The notes under the pieces: generated by a model
Database searches by the model: none
The model's input: only the letters and a program-made list of their open reading frames with translations
Told to the model about the DNA's origin: nothing
Made by a program: the position numbers and the translations under genes
Part shown: positions 8,319-17,695 of the stretch, piece by piece
Position numbering within the stretch: the first letter of the stretch is position 1
Layout of the letters: each line of letters starts with the position of its first letter
Assembly: GCA_022565795.1 (NCBI GenBank)
Contig: JAIUMA010000029.1
Coordinates: forward strand, 1-38,731
DNA from: Balneolia bacterium
GTDB lineage: Bacteria > Bacteroidota > Rhodothermia > Balneolales > Cyclonatronaceae
DNA length: 38,731 nucleotides
Direction of reading: 5' to 3'

Positions 8319-11159
8319 ATGGTTAAACAGATATACAAAAATTCGCTATGTGCACTGTTTTTGTTCCTCTCTATACATCTGAGTGTTGATGCAAAAGCAG
8401 AGGTCCGGCAAACTGATAGTCGGGGTACTATCTTTGGTATTGTTACAGACGCAGACACCGGTGAGCCGCTACCAGGTGTAAGCGTTTATATTAGCGGAAC
8501 AAGTCTGGGGAGCGCCACGGACGTGGAAGGCCGCTATCGTATCCGCAGGGTTCCGGTGGGTGAGCAAATCGTTGCTGTACGTTACATCGGATATGAATAT
8601 CTCGAGCAGGAAATAAACGTTACAGCCGGGTCTCAGGAGCTTGATTTGGCTATCTCAGTCAGTGTTCTTGAACTGCAGGGTGTAAATATTGTTGCTCAGG
8701 CTATTGGTCAGGGTGGTGCATTTAACCGCCAGCGTAACTCGGCAAATATTGTGAATATTGTATCTGACGAGCAGATCCAGAGATTCCCGGATCAAAACGT
8801 TTCGGATGCATTGAGAAGGATGCCCGGAATCTCTACAGAGGAGTTCCGCGGAGAAGCAACCGCGATGTTTGTTCGTGGTATGGCACCGGGACTTAACACG
8901 GTTACGTTAGACGGTGAGCGCCTCCCAACAACAAGCGCGACCGACCGTGATGTTTCGCTTGTTGGCATTTCTTCTGACATCGTAGGCGCGATTGAAGTGA
9001 CCAAGGCCATCACTCCGGATATGGATGCCGATGCGGTTGGCGGATCAATTAACCTTGTAGCTGCCCGCCCTGTTGGTAATCAGGAAGTGTTTTCTGTTGC
9101 TGCATCCGGCGGATGGCATAACTTTGCAGGTTTTGGCAATCCTAAAGCAAGCATGCACTACGGGCAGTCCTCCGGAAACCTGAGTTATGTGGTAAGAGCA
9201 AACGTGAGTCGTGAAAACCGCAGGATGGATGATATCCGCCATTTCTGGTCGGAGCAGGAGTTCAACGGCCAAACAATCGACCGAATCGACCAAATGCGAA
9301 TTGGGGCTTATGAGTTTCAGTCAGATCGCTATGCATTAAGTGGCCGCGTAGACTACAGGCTAAACAACAATCATAGTTTATTTGTGCGTGGTTTGTACAA
9401 CCTGAGAGATAAGCGTGGTATCCGCCATCAGTTCAGAATCAGACCGGATCGTGGCAGCATTCAGGAGTTGAATGGTACTACGTATACCATCGACGGAGCC
9501 AGGCTGGAGCCAATCGGGCGCAGAAACCACATCATGAATTCTCTTGCCAGCTTAACACTGGGTGGTGAAAGCCAGCTGAATCGTTTTAATATGGACTATA
9601 GCGTAACCTATGCTCACGGCCGTTACGATCAGCCTTATCAGGAGTATCTGCGCTATCGCCAGAACGGACTGGAAATGACTTATGATGTTGCAGACAGAAA
9701 TGCAGCCAACATTAACTGGATTAACGGTTCACAGGATATCGTATCGAATCCGGGTAACTTTCGCCTCACCAGATATGAAAACCGTATCGACGATATGCGC
9801 GACAACGATTTGAATACACGCGTAAACTTCAGCATGCCGTATGAAGTCGGAGATATGGCGGGAAATTTCAGATTTGGTGGCCGTTATTTCTATAAGCATA
9901 AAGACAGAAGCGAATCCGTAATCGAGTATAACGACATAAACGGAACATTTTTGTTCAATGAAGTAATGTCAGACGGGTTCCACCGTACGCTGGTTGATGG
10001 CCGCTATCAGATTTTTAACTTTGTGGACTGGAGCCGTGCGGGTTCATTCATCGATCAAAACCGGGAGTTCTTTCAACAGGATTCGGATGACGTAATTGAA
10101 ACATTGCTGGTTTCTGACCCTTCGGATTATGTCGCGACCGAGCAGATTGCTGCCGGTTATGCAATGACCACGCTGGAGCGCGACAGATGGCTGTTTCTTG
10201 GAGGTGTGCGTGTTGAAGCCACATCAACAACATACCAGGGAACACAGACGCAGATTCTTGGAGTGGATCCGGAAACTGATGAGGTCAACTTCGTGCGTCA
10301 GGACATCAGTACCAGCAATGACTATGTGAACTTTTTCCCGATGTTCCATACCAGGTATTCGCTGAGTGATGTGTCCAACCTTCGTTTTGCATGGACCAAC
10401 GCTATCGCAAGACCTGCTTTTACCGCACTGGCGCCATTTGAGATTGCCAACTTTGAAAATGAAACCGTGCGTCGCGGAAATCCGAACCTCAAAGCTTCCA
10501 GAGTGATGAGTTTCGATCTGATGTATGAGCAGTATTTCCGGAGTATTGGTATACTCTCCGCTGGTGTGTTTCACAAGCGCCTTCAGGATTTTATTTTTCA
10601 GGAAGTAACTACTGTACAAGATGGAGTTTATGAAGGATTTGAGTCAAGAATGCCGCAAAACGGAACCACAGCAGAAGTCTGGGGTGCTGAGTTTGCCTGG
10701 CAGCAAAGGCTTCACTTCCTGCCGGGTGCTTTAAGTGGTTTGGGTGTTTATACCAACTACACTTTTGCAACGTCCAAAGCGCAGCTGCGTATCGATCGTG
10801 AAGTTGAGCTTCCGCGCCAGATACCTCACGTAGTAAATGCGGCGCTCACATACGAACTAGGCAATTTTTACGGGATGGTATCATACAACTACCAGAGTAC
10901 ATATCTGTATGATATCAGCACCACACAGGTTGCCAACCACAGAAGTCACCTGTTTCCGACTAACGACCGCTACATGAGGTGGCAGGATCGTCTGGACGTG
11001 ACGGTCAGATATAATCTTACCTCGCAGTTCCAGATATTCGGAGACGTCAGAAACCTGACCAACTCACCGCAGCTTTGGTATGATGGCGGATCTGATTACC
11101 ACTACAGATCTTCTTTCAACCATGTGAATGCGACTATGGGTATCCGCTTCACCAGATAG
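8319..11159 (+). CDS. TonB-dependent outer-membrane receptor
   Basis: 946 residues. A signal peptide (about 1-28) precedes a carboxypeptidase-regulatory-like beta-sandwich (~37-110; IFGIVTDADTGEPLPGVSVY). A plug domain follows (~140-245; FPDQNVSDALRRMPGIS, then VTLDGERLPTT and DADAVGGSINLVA). The rest is a 22-strand-type barrel ending GIRFTR. The PDQN-x-x-DALRRMPGI pattern resembles the TonB-Xanth-Caul receptor group. The ligand is unknown. Its place between copA and a copZ-like gene suggests a copper-linked role, but receptors of this type import many ligands and no metal-binding cluster is evident. It is followed by a strong terminator. Confidence 0.93.
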   Translation: MVKQIYKNSLCALFLFLSIHLSVDAKAEVRQTDSRGTIFGIVTDADTGEPLPGVSVYISGTSLGSATDVEGRYRIRRVPVGEQIVAVRYIGYEYLEQEINVTAGSQELDLAISVSVLELQGVNIVAQAIGQGGAFNRQRNSANIVNIVSDEQIQRFPDQNVSDALRRMPGISTEEFRGEATAMFVRGMAPGLNTVTLDGERLPTTSATDRDVSLVGISSDIVGAIEVTKAITPDMDADAVGGSINLVAARPVGNQEVFSVAASGGWHNFAGFGNPKASMHYGQSSGNLSYVVRANVSRENRRMDDIRHFWSEQEFNGQTIDRIDQMRIGAYEFQSDRYALSGRVDYRLNNNHSLFVRGLYNLRDKRGIRHQFRIRPDRGSIQELNGTTYTIDGARLEPIGRRNHIMNSLASLTLGGESQLNRFNMDYSVTYAHGRYDQPYQEYLRYRQNGLEMTYDVADRNAANINWINGSQDIVSNPGNFRLTRYENRIDDMRDNDLNTRVNFSMPYEVGDMAGNFRFGGRYFYKHKDRSESVIEYNDINGTFLFNEVMSDGFHRTLVDGRYQIFNFVDWSRAGSFIDQNREFFQQDSDDVIETLLVSDPSDYVATEQIAAGYAMTTLERDRWLFLGGVRVEATSTTYQGTQTQILGVDPETDEVNFVRQDISTSNDYVNFFPMFHTRYSLSDVSNLRFAWTNAIARPAFTALAPFEIANFENETVRRGNPNLKASRVMSFDLMYEQYFRSIGILSAGVFHKRLQDFIFQEVTTVQDGVYEGFESRMPQNGTTAEVWGAEFAWQQRLHFLPGALSGLGVYTNYTFATSKAQLRIDREVELPRQIPHVVNAALTYELGNFYGMVSYNYQSTYLYDISTTQVANHRSHLFPTNDRYMRWQDRLDVTVRYNLTSQFQIFGDVRNLTNSPQLWYDGGSDYHYRSSFNHVNATMGIRFTR

Positions 11160-11186
11160 CGAAAGCCCGTTTATTCAAACTTGGAA

Positions 11187-11217
11187 GGGAGCTGGCGGTG
11201 GTCAGCTCCCTTTTTTT
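11187..11217 (+). terminator. Intrinsic terminator after the TonB receptor gene
   Basis: A perfect 8-bp stem (GGGAGCTG / CAGCTCCC) with an 8-base loop is followed by seven T residues, 27 bp after the receptor stop. It ends the upstream transcript, so the CopZ-to-CusB genes need their own promoter. Confidence 0.93.
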
Positions 11218-11381
11218 ATAATTAAACCTGGAAAAACAAGGATGTGTTAATGGAGTCGCTACTGGAGTTAAGGAATGGCAGGGAAACAGTTATCATTGCA
11301 CAAACAGCTTGTTTTCCGCAGTGCGTTTAGTAAACCAGTTCTTTATAAACAACTTTATTATAAAATATTTACATTTGGGAG

Positions 11382-11413
11382 TTTGTTAACCGCTGGTTGC
11401 ATCGCTATATTCG
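11382..11413 (+). promoter_or_regulatory. Possible Bacteroidetes-type promoter for the microprotein/copZ transcript
   Basis: TTTG at 11382-11385 and TATATTCG at 11406-11413 are 20 bp apart. This approximates the Bacteroidetes sigma-factor pattern TTTG-N19-21-TAnnTTTG. It sits after the receptor terminator and before the first small ORF, where a promoter is needed. It is a match by eye only. Confidence 0.35.
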
Positions 11414-11450
11414 CAATGTTCTGGCATTCTTACTGTAATCAAGTGGCTTA

Positions 11451-11525
11451 ATGCGAAAATATAAAACAACCATGCTCAAGGCATCCCTTGTGGCTCTTGT
11501 GGTACTCGTGATGTTGGTAGGTTAA
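11451..11525 (+). CDS. Possible 24-residue hydrophobic microprotein
   Basis: ATG to TAA encodes a positively charged start (MRKYKTTMLK) followed by a hydrophobic run (ASLVALVVLVMLVG), which is one short membrane helix or a bare signal-like segment. It lies 39 bp upstream of the CopZ-like gene and downstream of a possible promoter. It could be a real small membrane peptide, a leader peptide, or the decayed 5' end of a larger exported protein. No family is recognised. Confidence 0.35.
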   Translation: MRKYKTTMLKASLVALVVLVMLVG

Positions 11526-11564
11526 TCAATCGATTAAACGAACACTCAAAATTATTTAGGTCAA

Positions 11565-11780
11565 ATGGAAGATACCTTAAATCTTAAGGTTGAAGGCATG
11601 ACGTGCGACGGTTGCTCGTCGCGCCTGAAGAAACTATTCGACAAACATCCTGATGTTGTTCAGGCTGAGGTAGATCATGTAAACGGCACAGCTATGATCG
11701 CCGGAAAAATTACCGAAGAAATGGCTGCCGAGATAATCGACAAAGCAGGCTTCATCTATAAAGGCAAAGACGCGCCTTAA
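11565..11780 (+). CDS. copZ: CopZ-like copper chaperone (single HMA domain)
   Basis: 71 residues, a single heavy-metal-associated domain with the GMTCDGC motif at 11-17 (Cys14, Cys17) and the beta-alpha-beta-beta-alpha-beta pattern expected for CopZ/Atx1 proteins. The KAGFIYKGK end matches the final strand. It would bind Cu(I) in the cytosol and hand it to the ATPase or regulator. It is followed one base later by the Cys-rich exported protein, so the two are probably co-transcribed. An alternative view is a MerP-like protein, but no signal peptide is present. Confidence 0.88.
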   Translation: MEDTLNLKVEGMTCDGCSSRLKKLFDKHPDVVQAEVDHVNGTAMIAGKITEEMAAEIIDKAGFIYKGKDAP

Positions 11781-11781
11781 G

Positions 11782-12318
11782 ATGCTTCTGAGATCAGCTT
11801 CACATATAAAATCCGCCGGGCGACTGCTGCTCTTGAGTATGTTGCTCTATACGATTATTCCGGCCGCAGTTAGCTGCGCAACCGGAATTGTTGCGCTATG
11901 TGATATGAACGCTGAAGCTGAAACAATGACCTGCTGCCCCTCCCAGTCTGGTGCCCAAAATGATGCCGGGCTACCGCTGATTACCGATTTGGCACCGTCG
12001 TCTTCTCATTGCGACATGCCTTCTCAGGACACTAAACAAACCGCTCCTTTATGTAGCGGATGCGACTGTGCTATTTCAGCTGAGACTTCTTCAGCGCTTT
12101 ATTCTGAAGCAGTCGTTGCTCTGAAAAAAAATACATCCGGGGAGCTACTCGCGAAACAGTTCGAATCTGTTTATTCATTTTCAGCTCTGTTTTCTGCCCT
12201 TACCGTTTCAAAATCCGCTTCGCTTTCCGGAGCGTCGTTCGATAGAGCTCAAATTGATTTCAACACCCGCAGCACCGCCACTCCGCTGCGCGTAAAGCAT
12301 TGCACATATCTAATCTGA
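11782..12318 (+). CDS. Cys-rich exported protein of the copper cluster, function unknown
   Basis: 178 residues. It has an N-terminal hydrophobic segment (RLLLLSMLLYTIIPAAVSCA). Nine cysteines follow: Cys32, 40, 51, 52, 77, 91, 94, 96 and 174. CCPS, HCDMP and CSGCDC are dense Cys/His/Met clusters typical of soft-metal ligands. The C-terminus (PLRVKHCTYLI) resembles short proteins found before CusA-type pumps in Bacteroidetes (possibly the HYC_CC_PP or DUF2946 type; I cannot confirm this). It starts one base after copZ. A periplasmic or membrane-tethered copper-binding role is plausible but inferred from composition and position. Confidence 0.65.
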   Translation: MLLRSASHIKSAGRLLLLSMLLYTIIPAAVSCATGIVALCDMNAEAETMTCCPSQSGAQNDAGLPLITDLAPSSSHCDMPSQDTKQTAPLCSGCDCAISAETSSALYSEAVVALKKNTSGELLAKQFESVYSFSALFSALTVSKSASLSGASFDRAQIDFNTRSTATPLRVKHCTYLI

Positions 12319-12521
12319 GATCAGTATTCCCCGCTTTTTGCTGCAATGCACACACCCAAACCTGAATTACAGGTAAACGCTGCCTCTGTATAAGCATTTC
12401 TCTGATACACCAAGTTATCAGCCAATTGCTTTTAAGACTTTCGGGTTTTGTTTCACATAATTCGCCTCTATGGTGAAAGCATTGCAGTTTTTCCACATGC
12501 TGTACTCAAACTTCACTGCAT

Positions 12522-15500
12522 ATGCTTAACCATACCATTCGATTTTTCCTCGAAAATAAACTTATTGCCGGCCTGCTGTTGCTATTTATGGTCGGTTGGG
12601 GCCTTACGACTGCCCCCTTCAACTGGGATTTGGGAGTTTGGCCGCGCGATCCTGTAGCGGTAGACGCCATTCCGGATATTGGCGATAATCAGCAGATTGT
12701 GTTTACCGAGTGGCCGGGTCGTTCGCCTCAGGATATTGAGGATCAGCTTACCTATCCCCTCACCACCCAGCTCATAGGCCTGCCCGGCGTTCGGGTGGTC
12801 CGGTCGAACTCGATGTTTGGGTTTTCGGCTATCAACATCATTTTTGAAGATGATGTTGAGTTCTATTGGAGCCGGGCCCGAATTCTGGAAAAGCTCAATG
12901 CGCTTCCTTCGGGACTGCTGCCATCCGACGCTCAGCCGACTCTCGGCCCTGATGCTACCGCTCTCGGCCAGATTTTCTGGTACACGCTTCAGGGCATGGA
13001 TGAGGACGGAAACCCAACCGGAGGATGGGATCTGGACGAGCTCCGAACCATACAGGATTTCCAGGTTAGGTTTGGACTGTCCTCGGCCTCGGGCGTGGCT
13101 GAAGTGGCCAGCATCGGTGGTTTTGTATCCGAGTATCAGATTGATATCGATCCTGATGCCATGCGTCAAAGCGGGGTTACGGTCACCCAAATTGCCGATG
13201 CGGTTCGCAAAAGCAACATGGATGTTGGGGCCAGGACCATCGAGCTGAATCGCGCCGAGTATGTTGTTCGCGGTCTGGGGTATATTAGGGAGCTATCAGA
13301 TATCGAAGAGAGCGTAGTGGCTGTAAATGAAAGCGTGCCGGTGCGGATTAAGGATGTGGCCAAGGTTTCACGCGGACCAGCGCAGCGCCGGGGAATGCTC
13401 GACCTTGCAGGCGCGGAGGCCGTTGGCGGCGTAGTCGTGGCACGATACGGCGAGAACCCGCTGCAGGTCATAGAAAACGTGAAGGCGAAAATTGATGAAA
13501 TCAGCGCGGGTTTACCAACTAAAACGCTGGCTGACGGTACGGTTTCACAGGTTCAGATTGTGCCATTTTATGACCGCACCGACCTGATTTACGAAACGCT
13601 GGGCACGCTTGAGGAGGCGCTTACGCTTCAGGTGCTCATCACCCTTATTGTAATTATCGCCATCCTGATGCATCTCCGGGCTGCATTCCTTGTGGCCGCA
13701 CTGATGCCCGTTGCTGTTCTGATGAGCTTCATTCTGATGCGCTATGTGGGCATTGATGCAAACGTGGTGGCTCTTGCCGGAATCGCCATTTCCATCGGGA
13801 CCGTGGTCGATATGGGCATCATCCTCACGGAAAATATGCTCCGGCATCTGGAGGAAGCCCGGGAGAAGGAGTCGAAACTTGAGGTGATTTACCGGGCCGC
13901 CACCGAGGTGAGTCCGGCCGTAGTTACAGCACTGCTCACGACCATTATCAGCTTTTTGCCGGTATTTATGCTGGAGGCTCAGGAAGGGCGACTGTTCGGT
14001 CCGCTTGCGTTTACAAAGACCTTCGTGCTGATTGCGGCGCTCCTTATTACGCTTACAATCATTCCGGCGCTGGCCCACATATTCTTCACCCGAAAAGCAG
14101 GCAGCCGTAATATGAAGCTTTTCTGGAGCGGTCTGCTGATAATCGCTGGTCTGATTGGCTTCTTTGTGCAGCCATGGGCCGGTTTCATACTGTTTGGCCT
14201 CGGCGTAAGCAAGCTGCTGTTTGTGCTCTACCCGGAAAGACTATCTGAAGCAAATCATGGCGTAATTAATACAATTATTGTGGCGCTTGGTTTGGCCTGG
14301 CTGATGTCCGGTACCTGGCTTCCGCTCGGTCCGGAAAATTCGCGCATTGCAAATACGCTTTTTGTGGTTGCAATGATTGCGCTTGTTCTGGTTCTGTTCT
14401 GGCTGTTCATGCGCTATTACGAGCGAATGCTGCGCTTTTTCCTGAGTAAACGGGCAGTTTTCTTCAGCATCCCTTTGGTCATACTTCTGGTTGGACTGAT
14501 GTCCTGGCAGGGATTCGACAGCGTCTTCAGCTGGCCTGCAAAAGCTGCGGAATCTGTGGGCTGGGACATCCGGGAATCATCCGGCTGGCAGTCTGCAGAT
14601 GCCCGTTTTCCGGGTATGAGCCGCGAGTTTATGCCCAAGCTGGATGAGGGCTCCTTCCTGCTGATGCCAACAACTATGCCGCATGCTGGTATGGAGGAGG
14701 TGATCGACGTGGTTCAAAAAATGGACATGCGTGTCGCATCCATACCTGAAATTGAAAGCGTGGTGGGTAAAGTAGGGCGCGTGGAATCGGCGCTTGATCC
14801 CGCTCCTATTTCGATGTTCGAAAATGTGATTACCTACAAAAGCGAGTTTAAAACCGATGAGGAAGGAAGGCGCATTCGATTCCGAACCGACCGGGACGGG
14901 GAGTTTGTGCGGGATGATGATGGCGTGCTTATTCCCGACCGGCGCGGACGTTTTTACCGTCAGTGGAGGGATGAAATCCGGTCGGTAGACGATATCTGGG
15001 CCGAGGTAACCAGGGCGGCCAACATTCCCGGCACGACCTCGGCTCCGCGTCTGCAGCCGATCGAAACGCGCATCATTATGCTGCAAACAGGCATGCGCGC
15101 GAATATTGGCATGAAGGTTACCGGACCGGATCTGCAAACGATCGATGATTTCTCCGTAGAGCTGGAGCACATTCTGCGGGAAGTTGAGGGCGTGCGTCCG
15201 GCCTCAGTTTTTGCCGATCGCGTGGTCGGCAAACCCTATCTGGAAATCGATATCGACCGGCGCGAAATTGCGAGACACGGCCTCAGTATACAGGATGTGC
15301 AGGACGTGATTTCAATCGCGGTTGGCGGCATGACCCTCACCACTACCGTTGAGGGGCGGGAGCGCTATCCGGTACGTGTTCGCTACGCCCGCGAGCTGCG
15401 CAACACGCCGGAAGCCATCGCCCGAATCCTTGTTCCGGCTCCCGACGGAAGCCAGATTCCTCTTGGTCAGCTGGCGGAGATACGCTATGAGACCGGCCCG

Positions 15501-16277
15501 ATGAGCATCCGGAGTGAAGATACCTTCCTCAACAACTATGTCACGTTCGACAATCAATCGGGCTTTGCGGCGGTTGAGGTGGTAGAGAACGTCCGTGCTG
15601 CCCTTGATGAGCGCATAGCCGATGGAAGCCTTACGATACCAACCGGGGTAAATTACAGCTTCGAGGGTGAGTACAGAAATCAGCAAAGAGCCGCCGAGCG
15701 CCTGATGGTAATCGTACCCATCACGCTCATTCTCATCTTCCTGCTCATTTACATGCAGTTCCGCTCGACCACGCAAAGTCTCATCATCTTTTCGAGCATA
15801 GCGCTGGTTTGGTCCGGCGGCTTTGTGATGCTCTGGCTCTGGGGGCAGCCCTGGTTTATGGATTTCAGCATTCTGGGAACCAATATCCGGGATCTCTTCA
15901 GCATGGGCTCCGTTAATCTGAGCGTGGCCGTTTGGGTTGGGTTTCTGGCGCTGTTTGGCATCGGAGTAGACGACGGCGTGGTACAGGCCACCTATCTCCG
16001 CCAAATGTTTGAAAAGATGAAGCCAACCACAAGAGCCGAAATTCTGGAAGTGGGCGTAAAAGCAGGTCTGCGACGCGTTCGTCCCTGCCTTATGACCACC
16101 GCAACCACGCTTCTGGCGCTGCTGCCTATTCTAACCTCGCCCGGCCGCGGATCAGAAATAATGCTGCCAATGGCCGTCCCGCTTTTCGGGGGCGTGCTGT
16201 TCCTGCTGCTTTCCCTGTTTCTGGTGCCCATTCTGTACGTAATCTGGTGCGAAAAAACCATGGAGAAAACCTCATGA
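12522..16277 (+). CDS. cusA: CusA-type heavy-metal RND efflux pump
   Basis: 1251 residues, about 200 more than E. coli CusA. Typical blocks include VDAIPDIGDNQQIVFTEWPG, EDQLTYPLTTQL, the DMGIILTENMLRHLEEA helix and GVDDGVVQATYLRQMFEK. EFMPKLDEGSFLLMPTT leads into a Met-rich region (MPHAGMEEV) and IMLQTGMRANIGMKV, consistent with the CusA methionine relay for Cu(I)/Ag(I). Two insertions explain the extra length: two to four additional membrane segments near residues 525-640, and a charged loop near 770-820. It overlaps the next gene by 4 bases (ATGA), so the pump and outer-membrane channel are translationally coupled. Confidence 0.95.
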   Translation: MLNHTIRFFLENKLIAGLLLLFMVGWGLTTAPFNWDLGVWPRDPVAVDAIPDIGDNQQIVFTEWPGRSPQDIEDQLTYPLTTQLIGLPGVRVVRSNSMFGFSAINIIFEDDVEFYWSRARILEKLNALPSGLLPSDAQPTLGPDATALGQIFWYTLQGMDEDGNPTGGWDLDELRTIQDFQVRFGLSSASGVAEVASIGGFVSEYQIDIDPDAMRQSGVTVTQIADAVRKSNMDVGARTIELNRAEYVVRGLGYIRELSDIEESVVAVNESVPVRIKDVAKVSRGPAQRRGMLDLAGAEAVGGVVVARYGENPLQVIENVKAKIDEISAGLPTKTLADGTVSQVQIVPFYDRTDLIYETLGTLEEALTLQVLITLIVIIAILMHLRAAFLVAALMPVAVLMSFILMRYVGIDANVVALAGIAISIGTVVDMGIILTENMLRHLEEAREKESKLEVIYRAATEVSPAVVTALLTTIISFLPVFMLEAQEGRLFGPLAFTKTFVLIAALLITLTIIPALAHIFFTRKAGSRNMKLFWSGLLIIAGLIGFFVQPWAGFILFGLGVSKLLFVLYPERLSEANHGVINTIIVALGLAWLMSGTWLPLGPENSRIANTLFVVAMIALVLVLFWLFMRYYERMLRFFLSKRAVFFSIPLVILLVGLMSWQGFDSVFSWPAKAAESVGWDIRESSGWQSADARFPGMSREFMPKLDEGSFLLMPTTMPHAGMEEVIDVVQKMDMRVASIPEIESVVGKVGRVESALDPAPISMFENVITYKSEFKTDEEGRRIRFRTDRDGEFVRDDDGVLIPDRRGRFYRQWRDEIRSVDDIWAEVTRAANIPGTTSAPRLQPIETRIIMLQTGMRANIGMKVTGPDLQTIDDFSVELEHILREVEGVRPASVFADRVVGKPYLEIDIDRREIARHGLSIQDVQDVISIAVGGMTLTTTVEGRERYPVRVRYARELRNTPEAIARILVPAPDGSQIPLGQLAEIRYETGPMSIRSEDTFLNNYVTFDNQSGFAAVEVVENVRAALDERIADGSLTIPTGVNYSFEGEYRNQQRAAERLMVIVPITLILIFLLIYMQFRSTTQSLIIFSSIALVWSGGFVMLWLWGQPWFMDFSILGTNIRDLFSMGSVNLSVAVWVGFLALFGIGVDDGVVQATYLRQMFEKMKPTTRAEILEVGVKAGLRRVRPCLMTTATTLLALLPILTSPGRGSEIMLPMAVPLFGGVLFLLLSLFLVPILYVIWCEKTMEKTS

Positions 16278-17638
16278 GAATCATAAATCAACCAACTATC
16301 AAACCGTTGGCAGAAACAATACCTGCTGCCGGAAACCGGGCACGGGGCGCATCACCCTTTAACGGAACACTTTTGTTTCTGGTGATGGCGTCTGTGCTGC
16401 TGTTTGCCCGCCCTGATTACCTTAGCGGACAGGTTGCTTCGCAGGAGCCGCCCGCCCGGCTGATGGAGTACTTTGCCGAAGCGCTGGAAAACAGTCCGGC
16501 TCTTGCTGTCTATCAGACGCGTATCGAGGCCGGAAACCAACGAGAGCGTCAGGCGGGATCATTGCCCGATCCGGTTGTTAATCTGGGCTATTTTCTGAAC
16601 CCCGATATGGAGACGCAGGTTTTGGGGCGCTTTTCGGTATCGGCCATGCAGATGTTTCCGTGGTTTGGCTCTCTTGGCGCCGCACGGGATGAGCAGCGAT
16701 TTCTGACCGATGCAGAGAAGCAGCAGTACAAAAATTCAGCTCTCGGTTTGTTTCGCGATCTCCATCTGGCCTGGCTCGATATAGCCGAGATCCAAACGGA
16801 GGCAGAACTGACCAAAAAGGAGATTGATCTGCTGGATAACCTGAAGTCTCAGATTCAGACGCGCTTCGAAACGGGGCGCGCGTCGCAGGTGGATCTGCTT
16901 TATGTAGAGCTGGAGCAGGAAAGGCTTGCCGTTCGAATCGAAAATTTGGAGAGCAGGCTTCCGGCCCTGTACGTGCGATTCAACAGCCTTATGGGGCGTG
17001 AAGGGGATGCTGAGATACAAGCTTCGGGATTCACTGGCCGGGAGCTGGTTGCCGACCGTGCGGGAATTGCGGAACTGGCCAACACAAGGAGTCCGGAGAT
17101 CATGAGTCTTGAGGCTGGCTACGCGTCGCTCGAAAGCGGAATCGACAGAAACCGCCGGATGGGCATGCCCGAGTTTGGCCTGGGGCTGGAGGTAATGGGC
17201 CGAGATTACGGAAGCATGACCATGATGAATATGAATGAAGGGTACTTTGCCATGGCAACGGTCCGGCTGCCGCTGTGGCGCGGGAAGTATGATGGCCGCC
17301 GTGACGAGTACCGTGCCCGCCAGCGTGGGCTGCAGCTCGAAATCGATTCCGAGCGTCTTCAGATCGAACAGAACGCATCGCGACTCATAAACAGCTATGA
17401 GGAAGCCGGCCGTGAAATTACGCTCATTGAGGAGCGCATCATACCGCGCATTGAGCGCATGTATCGGCTTGTGCTGGAGAGCTATGCAAGCGGAAGCACA
17501 GACTTCAATGAGCTGATTAGTCTGAGGCGTGAACTGCTGGCGCAGCAGATTGCGCACGCTGGCCTTCAGTTCGAACAAGAGCGGGCCCTCACCGAGATTG
17601 AACGCGAGGCCGCCGAACATATCAGACTGTTGAATTAG
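16274..17638 (+). CDS. cusC: TolC-family outer-membrane channel (CusC-like)
   Basis: 454 residues from the ATG at 16274, which overlaps the cusA stop as ATGA; an in-frame ATG at 16247 exists but lies deeper inside cusA. A signal or anchor segment (GTLLFLVMASVLLFARPDYL) precedes two outer-membrane-efflux-protein repeats (ENSPALAVYQTRIEAGNQ, then ARLINSYEEAGREITLIEER) rich in long helices. The family trimerises into a channel-tunnel through the outer membrane. Position between the RND pump and the adaptor identifies it as the CusC partner. cusC is assigned by context; sequence alone says only TolC family. Confidence 0.9.
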   Translation: MRIINQPTIKPLAETIPAAGNRARGASPFNGTLLFLVMASVLLFARPDYLSGQVASQEPPARLMEYFAEALENSPALAVYQTRIEAGNQRERQAGSLPDPVVNLGYFLNPDMETQVLGRFSVSAMQMFPWFGSLGAARDEQRFLTDAEKQQYKNSALGLFRDLHLAWLDIAEIQTEAELTKKEIDLLDNLKSQIQTRFETGRASQVDLLYVELEQERLAVRIENLESRLPALYVRFNSLMGREGDAEIQASGFTGRELVADRAGIAELANTRSPEIMSLEAGYASLESGIDRNRRMGMPEFGLGLEVMGRDYGSMTMMNMNEGYFAMATVRLPLWRGKYDGRRDEYRARQRGLQLEIDSERLQIEQNASRLINSYEEAGREITLIEERIIPRIERMYRLVLESYASGSTDFNELISLRRELLAQQIAHAGLQFEQERALTEIEREAAEHIRLLN

Positions 17639-17695
17639 GCGCTGATGCCATCACCATGCAACTGCATTAACTGCACATTTTAAACACACAGAACA

